Shown here piece after piece: positions 1 through 5,596 of a DNA stretch of 14,458 bases (position 1 is its first letter; each line of letters begins with the position of its first letter). Made by a program: the position numbers and the translations under genes. The notes below the pieces were generated by a model. It saw only the letters and a list, made by a program, of their open reading frames with translations, had not been told where the DNA came from and did not search any database. The stretch lies in assembly GCA_026400425.1 (NCBI GenBank), contig JAPLPC010000573.1:1-14458 (forward strand), read 5' to 3'. This DNA is from Hyphomicrobiales bacterium. GTDB lineage: Bacteria; Pseudomonadota; Alphaproteobacteria; Rhizobiales; Xanthobacteraceae.

Positions 1-765
1 AGCGGTCTCGCATGGTTCTGCTTCTCCGTGGCCAACATGAGCGGCGCTCTCGCGGACGTCGCGGATCCGGAGGTTCTCTCGTCCGTGCTGCATGATACCG
101 GCTTCGGCGTCGTTTGGACGGCGCGGATGGTTCTCGCGGTCGTCATCGTCGCAGCCGCGCTTCTGCTGCCGTCGCGGTCGACGGTGTGGCGTGATCTCCT
201 GATGTCCTCCCTCGCGGCGGGGCTGCTTGCCTCGCTCGCCGGTGCGGGCCATGCCCAGATCGAAGAGGGATGGCAGAGCGTGCTGCACATCGCAGCCGAC
301 GCGGCGCATCTCCTCGCCGCGGGCGCGTGGCTCGGGGGACTGGCGCCGCTGGGGTTCATACTGCTCGGCTATGCGGGGATTAAACCCGCTCCATGTGCCG
401 TTGACGTCGACGGGGTGCTGATGCGTTTCTCCGGCATGGGCTACGCCGCCGTGGCGACGCTCGTCGGCACCGGCTTGGTGAACAGCTGGCTCCTCGTCGG
501 ATCGGTGTCGAGCCTGATGAACAGCTCCTACGGGCAGATACTCATGGCCAAGCTGGCCTTCTTCGCGGGCAGGCTCGCGCTTGCGGCGGCCAACCGGTTC
601 GGGCTGGTGCCGGCGCTGGAGGCCGCCGGACGCGGCGGCACGGGCGGCATCGATGTCTGGCGTGGTAAATTGCGGACGCACGTCCTCAGCGAACAGGGGC
701 TCGGCCTCCTGGTCCTGCTGTGCGTGAGCGTACTGGGAACGATCCGGCCGGCGATCGGACAATGA
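1..765 (+). CDS. copD: Copper resistance protein CopD, 5'-truncated
   Basis: The reading frame is open from the first base of the window, so the start lies upstream; an internal ATG at 37 (or 28 frame position) is not the true start because sensible CopD-like sequence (SGLAWF...ANMSG) precedes it. The 254 visible residues contain about six hydrophobic helices and the CopD-family signature HLLAAGAWLGGL from visible residue 103, followed by the NRF motif (in LALAAANRFGLVPAL) and a last C-terminal helix. Family members are inner-membrane proteins that act with periplasmic CopC-type proteins in copper transport; direction (import or export) varies and is not shown here. The stop is 50 bases from the next gene, so co-transcription with the Csp-like gene is likely. 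Only roughly the N-terminal one or two helices appear to be missing. Family call is firm; exact copper role is inferred. Confidence 0.85.
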   Translation, partial: SGLAWFCFSVANMSGALADVADPEVLSSVLHDTGFGVVWTARMVLAVVIVAAALLLPSRSTVWRDLLMSSLAAGLLASLAGAGHAQIEEGWQSVLHIAADAAHLLAAGAWLGGLAPLGFILLGYAGIKPAPCAVDVDGVLMRFSGMGYAAVATLVGTGLVNSWLLVGSVSSLMNSSYGQILMAKLAFFAGRLALAAANRFGLVPALEAAGRGGTGGIDVWRGKLRTHVLSEQGLGLLVLLCVSVLGTIRPAIGQ

Positions 766-815
766 CCGGCGAGAGCGGTCGCCATCCCGGCGACCGGCAA
801 GACTGGAGAACTGCC

Positions 816-1145
816 ATGAAGATGGACGCACACATGCAGAAATGCATCGACGATTGCCTGCGCTGCTACCAAACCTGCTTTGGCATGGCGATGAATCATT
901 GTCTGGAGAGCGGAGGAAAGCACCTTGAGCCCGCGCATTTCAGGCTCATGACGGCGTGCTCCGAGATCTGCCGCACGTCCGCGCATTTCATGCTCATGAG
1001 TTCTCCGCATCACAAGCATCTATGCCGCGAATGCGCGGAGATCTGCACCGAATGCGCCACTGATTGCGAACGCGTCGGCGGCATGGAGGACTGCGTGAAG
1101 GCCTGCCGGGCATGCGCCGAAAGCTGCCGCGCGATGGCGGCCTGA
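816..1145 (+). CDS. Four-helix-bundle copper storage protein (Csp-like, DUF326-type)
   Basis: Encodes 109 residues with 16 cysteines at positions 10, 14, 17, 21, 29, 48, 52, 70, 73, 77, 80, 84, 93, 97, 100 and 104, mostly spaced CxxxC or CxxC so that they line the inside of four helices. This is the pattern of the Csp family, which stores many Cu(I) ions by thiolate coordination in the core of a four-helix bundle. There is no signal peptide, unlike Tat-exported Csp1, so this is the cytosolic (Csp3-like) type. A longer in-frame ATG exists at 720 but would overlap copD and lacks a good ribosome site; ATG 816 has GGAGAA at 805-810. Met and His residues (HFMLMSSPHHKH, 57-68) cluster between helices 2 and 3 and may be the copper entry end. 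Position behind copD suggests buffering of incoming copper. Confidence 0.92.
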   Translation: MKMDAHMQKCIDDCLRCYQTCFGMAMNHCLESGGKHLEPAHFRLMTACSEICRTSAHFMLMSSPHHKHLCRECAEICTECATDCERVGGMEDCVKACRACAESCRAMAA

Positions 1146-1148
1146 GCC

Positions 1149-1174
1149 GAGGGGAGGCCCCCGGGCCTCCCCTC
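1149..1174 (+). other. Perfect 12-bp inverted repeat (stem-loop) in intergenic gap
   Basis: GAGGGGAGGCCC (1149-1160) is followed by two C residues and its exact reverse complement GGGCCTCCCCTC (1163-1174). It begins three bases after the stop of the Csp-like gene and ends 20 bases before the ribosome site of the DUF305 gene. It is very GC-rich but is followed by CCAATGACCC, not a T-run, so it is not a classical intrinsic terminator. It may partly terminate, or protect the 3' end of the upstream mRNA and so set different levels for the two genes. Confidence 0.6.
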
Positions 1175-1204
1175 CCAATGACCCATGGATGATGGAGAAA
1201 CCGG

Positions 1205-1702
1205 ATGAAGATGAGCTACGCCCGCTTCGGCGCTATGATCGCTACCTCGACGGTCGTAATGTTCGGCCTGATGTACCTCAACACCTACGCCTTGGACCAC
1301 GTATTCTACAGCCAGACCCGCACTTGGATGGCGCTGCTGATGGGAGCGGTCATGGCCATCATCATGCTCGCCTTCATGCTCGCGATGTATCCCAGCCGAA
1401 AAGCCAATGCGGGAATCGTAATCGCGGGCGTCATCGTCTTCGCTGCTTCGCTCTGGCTCGTCCGGAGCCAGCAGACCGTGGACGACGTTTCCTACATGAA
1501 GGCGATGATTCCTCATCATTCGATCGCCATCATGACCAGCGAGCGCGCCCACATCCGGGATCCCCGCGTGCGTAAGCTCGCCGACGGCATCATCGAAGCG
1601 CAGGTCCGCGAGATCGCCGAGATGAAGCGGCTCATCCAAGACCTCGACGCCAATCCTCCCGCCGCCGGCGCGCCCGACCTGCCAGCCCGCCCACCACAAT
1701 AG
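1205..1702 (+). CDS. Membrane-anchored DUF305 protein
   Basis: 165 residues. Three hydrophobic helices (about 9-27, 42-62 and 69-86) are followed by a DUF305 domain with the motif MIPHHSIAIM at 101-110 and a charged helix (RKLADGIIEAQ...EIAEMKRLIQDL) ending in a Pro/Ala-rich tail. DUF305 proteins belong to the ferritin-like four-helix group and are frequent in copper clusters; the paired His104-His105 and nearby Met residues are likely metal ligands, but no reaction is established. Helix 2 carries methionines every fourth residue (42, 46, 50, 54, 58). The start ATG 1205 has GGAGAAA at 1194-1200. The gene follows the Csp-like gene across a strong stem-loop and ends 12 bases before the OpgC-like gene. 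Function is inferred as periplasm-facing copper binding or transfer. Confidence 0.9.
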   Translation: MKMSYARFGAMIATSTVVMFGLMYLNTYALDHVFYSQTRTWMALLMGAVMAIIMLAFMLAMYPSRKANAGIVIAGVIVFAASLWLVRSQQTVDDVSYMKAMIPHHSIAIMTSERAHIRDPRVRKLADGIIEAQVREIAEMKRLIQDLDANPPAAGAPDLPARPPQ

Positions 1703-1714
1703 GCGGATGGTCCC

Positions 1715-2908
1715 TTGCACGAACCACTCAAATCCATGACCTCGATGCGCAACGGCGAGACGAATCGGCCAGGCCGTGATCTCCGTCTAGACCTGTTCCG
1801 GGGACTCGCGAACTGGGCGATCTTCCTCGACCACATTCCGAACAACGCCGTCGCATGGCTTACGACCCGGAACTACGGCTTCAGCGATGCCGCCGACATC
1901 TTCGTTTTCATCTCCGGCTACACGGCGGCCTTCGTGTACGAACGGCGGATGGCGATTCAGGGCATCTTGGCCGGCACGGCGCTTCTGCTTCGTCGGGTCT
2001 GGCAGCTGTACGTGGCGCACATCCTTCTGTTCGTTTTCTATGCGGTGGCTATCGGCTACGTCGCGCAGCGCGGCCACTCCCATCTTCTGGACGAATTCAA
2101 CGTGGCCGGACTGATCGAGCAGCCGGTCGCCACGCTTTCTCAGGGGCTATTGCTGAAGTTCAAACCGCTGAATCTGGACGTACTGCCGCTGTATATCGTG
2201 ATCATGGCCGGCTTTCCGCCGCTGCTGATCCTCATGCGGCGCGCGCCGGACTTGGCATTGGGGGCTTCCTTCATCGTCTACTTGTCGGCGCGTTTCTTCG
2301 GTTGGAACTTTTCGGCATACCCGTCCGGCGGCTGGTACTTCAATCCTTTCGCATGGCAGCTTCTTTTCGCAATGGGTGCATGGGCGGCGCTGGGCGGTCG
2401 GACGCGGGTGCAGGCCCTTGCACGGTCGCGGGCGGTCCTTGTCGCGAGCATCGCCTTCGTGGCCTTCGCTTTCGTGGTCACGTTCGCCGTCCGTTTCGGC
2501 ATCACCGGATTTCTGCCCGCTGGATTAATCGACGTGTTCGATCCGAACGACAAGACCAATTTGGCGCCGTACCGCGTCGTCCATCTGCTGGCTCTTGCGG
2601 TCATCGTGGTGCGGCTTCTCCCCAAAGACTCGTCCATCCTGCACTCTGCGTTGCTGAAGCCGGCGATCGTCTGCGGTAAACGGTCGCTCGAGGTCTTTTG
2701 CGTCGGGATATTCCTTTCGTTCATCGGCCACTTCATCCTCGACATGTACTCGAACGGCCTCGTCACGCAGATCGCCCTGAGTGCGGTCGGCATCTCCCTG
2801 ATGACCGCCGTGGCGTTCTACCGGACCTGGTCGCGGACGCTGGATGCGCCCTCGGCGAACGCAACACGGCCAGCCGGTCACCAGGCGGAGCAGGAGGCGG
2901 TCACATGA
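1715..2908 (+). CDS. opgC: OpgC-family multi-pass membrane protein
   Basis: 397 residues from TTG 1715 (AGGCGGA at 1701-1707 gives it a ribosome site); in-frame ATGs at 1736 and 1745 are alternatives and would remove only 7 or 10 residues before the conserved part. The conserved N-terminal segment DLRLDLFRGLANW...FLDHIPNN (residues 22-44) and about ten hydrophobic helices match the OpgC family, integral-membrane acyltransferase-like proteins named for succinylation of osmoregulated periplasmic glucans. Asp26, Asp39 and His40 are the likely functional residues by analogy with membrane acyltransferases. The C-terminal 25 residues are hydrophilic. The stop overlaps the start of the cytochrome c gene (ATGA, 2905-2908), so the two are translationally coupled. 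The glucan-modifying role in this cluster is an inference; the substrate could be another envelope molecule. Confidence 0.85.
   Translation: MHEPLKSMTSMRNGETNRPGRDLRLDLFRGLANWAIFLDHIPNNAVAWLTTRNYGFSDAADIFVFISGYTAAFVYERRMAIQGILAGTALLLRRVWQLYVAHILLFVFYAVAIGYVAQRGHSHLLDEFNVAGLIEQPVATLSQGLLLKFKPLNLDVLPLYIVIMAGFPPLLILMRRAPDLALGASFIVYLSARFFGWNFSAYPSGGWYFNPFAWQLLFAMGAWAALGGRTRVQALARSRAVLVASIAFVAFAFVVTFAVRFGITGFLPAGLIDVFDPNDKTNLAPYRVVHLLALAVIVVRLLPKDSSILHSALLKPAIVCGKRSLEVFCVGIFLSFIGHFILDMYSNGLVTQIALSAVGISLMTAVAFYRTWSRTLDAPSANATRPAGHQAEQEAVT
2892..2897 (+). promoter_or_regulatory. Consensus ribosome binding site for cytochrome c gene
   Basis: AGGAGG, a full consensus Shine-Dalgarno, lies inside the end of the OpgC-like gene and 7 bases before ATG 2905. 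It fixes the cytochrome start at 2905 rather than at an in-frame ATG further upstream inside the OpgC-like gene. Confidence 0.85.
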
Positions 2909-3513
2909 CTAGACGCTGGGTCGCAGGCATCTTCGCAATATCGATCGGTCTAGGTGCCGTGGCGCTGTACTTCGGCGCCGGTGCCTATGACATGGGAGCC
3001 GACGCGCCGCATTGGGAAGTCACCCGGCGGGCCATCGAACTGGTCCGCGACCGCTCGATCGCCGCACATGCGAAGAACATCGATCTTCCCGAACTTCAGG
3101 ACGAGAAGCTTGTGTCGAAAGGAGCCGGCCAATATGCGGCGATGTGCGTGAACTGTCATCTCGCGCCCGGCATGGCGGATTCCGAGATTCGGCCGGGCCT
3201 CTACCCGCAACCTCCGAACCTGTCCGAACAGCGCATCGATCCGAAACGGGCGTTCTGGGTAGTGAAACACGGACTGAAGATGAGCGGCATGCCGGCCTGG
3301 GGCATCGGTCATGACGACGACACCATCTGGTCCATCGTCGCGTTCGTGACGCGGCTGCCGGGTCTGTCTGCCGACCACTACAAAGAAATGGTGACCAACG
3401 CCCCTCCGGACGAGGAGATGGGCAATATGAAGATGGACGGTGACAAGAGTTCGCCGGGCAAAGCCAAGGACCGCGCCGACGAGGGCGGGTCCAAGCCCGT
3501 CCATCCGCATTGA
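2905..3513 (+). CDS. Membrane-anchored mono-heme cytochrome c
   Basis: 202 residues. An N-terminal hydrophobic helix (about 5-27) following MTRR acts as signal or anchor with no clear cleavage site. The class I cytochrome c domain has the heme-attachment motif CVNCH at 81-85 and a distal Met129 in MSGMPAW, giving His/Met coordination in the periplasm. Length of the heme domain is normal. The C-terminal tail (about 169-202) is hydrophilic with Met172, Met175, Met177 and ends in HPH, which could bind copper. The start overlaps the OpgC-like stop by ATGA and has a perfect AGGAGG. Its partner is unknown; it may carry electrons for periplasmic copper oxidation or to a terminal oxidase. Heme binding is firm, partner is inferred. 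Confidence 0.93.
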   Translation: MTRRWVAGIFAISIGLGAVALYFGAGAYDMGADAPHWEVTRRAIELVRDRSIAAHAKNIDLPELQDEKLVSKGAGQYAAMCVNCHLAPGMADSEIRPGLYPQPPNLSEQRIDPKRAFWVVKHGLKMSGMPAWGIGHDDDTIWSIVAFVTRLPGLSADHYKEMVTNAPPDEEMGNMKMDGDKSSPGKAKDRADEGGSKPVHPH

Positions 3514-3525
3514 CGATCGACGGCT

Positions 3526-3544
3526 GGATGCAAGCATCCGCTTG
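3526..3544 (+). repeat. Two overlapping, mutually exclusive inverted repeats upstream of the nuclease-like gene
   Basis: GGATGC (3526-3531) and GCATCC (3534-3539) form a 6-bp inverted repeat with an AA centre. Overlapping it, CAAGC (3531-3535) and GCTTG (3540-3544) form a second one with an ATCC loop. They lie between the cytochrome stop and the preferred start at 3576. They could be an operator or an RNA switch, but short repeats like these also arise by chance. Confidence 0.35.
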
Positions 3545-3566
3545 TGGGAGAACGGAGCCGCACAGC

Positions 3567-3573
3567 GGAGGGG
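3567..3573 (+). promoter_or_regulatory. Ribosome binding site deciding the start at 3576
   Basis: GGAGGGG lies just before ATG 3576. Upstream in-frame starts (TTG 3510, ATG 3528) have no comparable site, so this supports the 435-residue form of the nuclease-like protein. Confidence 0.7.
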
Positions 3574-3575
3574 CG

Positions 3576-4883
3576 ATGCCTTCCCGGCAAGAAGAAAGAT
3601 TGGGCGGGATGGCGTACGACGGGGCCTCCGGGCGGCTGAGATACTCGATCGAGGCCTGGCGGACCGATCCGGGCGCCACGTACCGGACTTGGTTTCTGTG
3701 GGAGGAGCGGCTGAAGAATTTCCGGTCCATCCGCCGCGGCATCGAGCAGGTCGTGCGTCAAATCGAGGACGGCACCTTTGGCAACGTCTACAAGGGATCT
3801 TCCCTTGAAGTCGCCGTGAAGTCCGTCGCAGAGCAGCGACAGATATTCAAGGGCGCCGACCATGCGTTTCTCTGGAAACCGAAGCTGCGGATCCCCGACA
3901 TCTACGAAGATGCCGACAACCAGCGCGCCTTTGGGCGCTTTCTCGACACGTGCGCCTGCTGCTCGACCGAAGAACAGGTGCTGGACGCCGTGTTGGCGCT
4001 CGACGGCCGCAAGATCAAAGGTCTGGGTCCCGCGGCGGCGAACCTGCTCTATTTTCTGCACCCCACGATCGCGTCGCCATTCAATACGGCGATCGTGAAG
4101 GGTTACAATGCCGTCACCGGTTCGAAGGTGAAGCTCGGCAGCTGGCCCGACTACCTGGCAATGCGGGCCGGCGTGCTGCGGCTCAACGCCCAGCATCGCG
4201 ATCTTCTTTCCAACGATCTGGGCGCGATTGCGGGCTTCCTGTTCGACGTCGGGACGGGGCGCTACCCGGCGCCGCCGCTCGAGGGGGCCGACGGCGTCGC
4301 AGCTTGGGAACGCGACTTAGCAAAGGTCCGCGAACGAGCGGCTGCCCAGGCACCGGGCCGCGAGATGGAGACCGACCGGACCCACACAGAGATGCAGGGC
4401 CTGCTGCGCGACATCGGCTTTGGCCTCGGATACGACGTCTGGATCGCCGCCAACGACCGCAACCGCGCCTACGGCGGCGGACGGCTGTCGGACGGTTGCG
4501 CCGGCGACCTCAGCCCCTTCGACGGTTCGGCCGGAATAGATGCCGTCAGGCTCATCGATGTGCTCTGGTTGGACAAGCGGGACGGAGCCATCCATGCCGC
4601 CTTCGAGGGCGAGCATACGACGTCGATCTATTCAGGCATCGTCAGGATGCTCGATCTCGCGCTTGGGCCTTGCGGCCCGCTCTTGAAGGGGATCTTCCTC
4701 GTCGCGCCGGACAGCCGCGAAGCCGATGTCCGGGCGCAAATGGCGAGGCCGGCGTTCGCGGCCGTTGTGGACCTGGACGTCCGGTATCTCGCCTACGGCG
4801 AGCTGGAACGACATCGGGAGTCGATCATCCGTTTCGGAGAAGGCCTGAAGGCGGTCAGGTCGATTTCCAAGAGTTTGCCATGA
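3576..4883 (+). CDS. Uncharacterised protein with HhH-like region and PD-(D/E)XK-like C-terminal domain
   Basis: 435 residues from ATG 3576; TTG 3510, ATG 3528 and ATG 3609 are alternative starts. The N-terminal two thirds is helical and contains RKIKGLGPAAANLLYFLHP (145-163) then PFNTAIVKGYN, which looks like a helix-hairpin-helix as in DNA-glycosylase-fold proteins. A charged linker (about 244-270) follows. The C-terminal part (about 270-435) has HTEMQGLLRDIGFGLGYDVW, then IDVLWL (327-332) and FEGEHTTSIYSG (343-354), then a strand ending FLVAP. I recall this Asp...Glu-x-Glu/TTSIYSG pattern from proteins annotated as restriction-endonuclease-like. Asp328, Glu344 and Glu346 are candidate metal ligands, but no clear ExK lysine is seen. 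No signal peptide, so cytosolic. It lies 62 bases behind the cytochrome gene and 72 before DUF411. Being a real gene is fairly sure; nuclease activity is a hypothesis, with DNA repair or defence as possible roles. Confidence 0.75.
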   Translation: MPSRQEERLGGMAYDGASGRLRYSIEAWRTDPGATYRTWFLWEERLKNFRSIRRGIEQVVRQIEDGTFGNVYKGSSLEVAVKSVAEQRQIFKGADHAFLWKPKLRIPDIYEDADNQRAFGRFLDTCACCSTEEQVLDAVLALDGRKIKGLGPAAANLLYFLHPTIASPFNTAIVKGYNAVTGSKVKLGSWPDYLAMRAGVLRLNAQHRDLLSNDLGAIAGFLFDVGTGRYPAPPLEGADGVAAWERDLAKVRERAAAQAPGREMETDRTHTEMQGLLRDIGFGLGYDVWIAANDRNRAYGGGRLSDGCAGDLSPFDGSAGIDAVRLIDVLWLDKRDGAIHAAFEGEHTTSIYSGIVRMLDLALGPCGPLLKGIFLVAPDSREADVRAQMARPAFAAVVDLDVRYLAYGELERHRESIIRFGEGLKAVRSISKSLP

Positions 4884-4955
4884 GGCCGTCGCGTCAACGC
4901 CACCTTGAACGGCGCACCATCGCCATACCGACCATTTTAACGAGAGGATTGTTCC

Positions 4956-5429
4956 ATGCATGAGATCGCTCTTCCGACACGCCGAAACGTGCTGGCGCTG
5001 CTGGCCGCTGGCCTTGTCATGCCGATGTCGGCACGCGCTGAGGCGCCGGCCATGCTTGTCCACAAGGATCCCAACTGTGGCTGCTGCGGGGGATGGGTGG
5101 AACATCTCCAGGCCGAAGGATTCGTCGTGACGGTCGAGGAAGCCGTCGATCTGCGGCCGATCCGCGCGCGCCTCCGCGTCCCGCAGTCGCTGTCATCCTG
5201 CCACACGGCGGAGGTCTCCGGCTACGTCGTCGAGGGACACGTGCCTGCGGCGGCCATCCGACGGTTGCTCGAGGCGCGTCCCACTGCGCTGGGACTGGCC
5301 GTCCCCGGTATGCCGGCTGGGTCGCCGGGAATGGAGAGCGGAACGCCCAAACCGTACGACGTCGTCCTCTTCACCTCGGACGGTCAGCGGCCTTTCATGC
5401 GCTTCGTCGGCTCGAAAAGCGTCATTTGA
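4956..5429 (+). CDS. Exported DUF411 metal-binding protein
   Basis: 157 residues. The N-terminus has TRRNVLALLAAGL and ends in SARA-E (cleavage after residue 28), a signal peptide with a twin-arginine look, though Sec export is also possible. The mature protein begins with the DUF411 core: strand AMLVHKDPNCGCCGGW with Cys41, Cys43 and Cys44, then SLSSCHTAEVSGYVVEGHVPA with Cys82, His83 and His95. These Cys and His residues are the probable metal site; the family occurs widely in copper, silver and mercury clusters, and the fold is thioredoxin-like. A Met/Pro-Gly loop (PGMPAGSPGMESG, from about residue 117) adds further soft ligands. ATG 4956 has GAGAGGA at 4942-4948. It starts 72 bases after the nuclease-like gene, so it could have its own promoter, but I see no clear -35/-10 pair. 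Confidence 0.9.
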   Translation: MHEIALPTRRNVLALLAAGLVMPMSARAEAPAMLVHKDPNCGCCGGWVEHLQAEGFVVTVEEAVDLRPIRARLRVPQSLSSCHTAEVSGYVVEGHVPAAAIRRLLEARPTALGLAVPGMPAGSPGMESGTPKPYDVVLFTSDGQRPFMRFVGSKSVI

Positions 5430-5586
5430 CGTCATCCGTTGAAAGAAGCGACAAATACGACGGCCCTGGTGTGCAGCGCGGTCGACTCCGGCATTGAAGC
5501 GTCGTTGCACCGGATGTGCCGTCGTCAGGTGGTTGAGACCCTGAGTCGAAGATTCCATTAAGCCCGTTGTGACAGATTGCGCGCCC

Positions 5587-5590
5587 GGAG
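5587..5590 (+). promoter_or_regulatory. Ribosome binding site choosing between two close ATGs
   Basis: GGAG abuts ATG 5591 directly but is six bases from ATG 5597, the normal spacing. This favours initiation at 5597 for the diguanylate cyclase. Confidence 0.6.
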
Positions 5591-5596
5591 ATGATC

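Noticed and set aside
720..815. N-terminal extension of the Csp-like protein from ATG 720
   Set aside because: It would lie mostly inside copD, is Arg/Gly/Asp-rich, and ATG 816 has a proper GGAGAA site and the family's normal length.
3510..3575. TTG start at 3510 overlapping the cytochrome stop for the nuclease-like protein
   Set aside because: It has no ribosome site and would add a region with no conserved look, while ATG 3576 has GGAGGGG at good spacing. It cannot be ruled out.
4905..4940. TTGAAC and ATTTTA as a possible promoter before DUF411
   Set aside because: The spacing is about 23 bases, too long for a sigma-70-type promoter.
5421..5435. TGACGTCA palindrome (5427-5434) with flanking GTCAT direct repeats at the end of the DUF411 gene
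   Set aside because: It overlaps the stop codon and is a short sequence likely by chance; no promoter could be matched to it.
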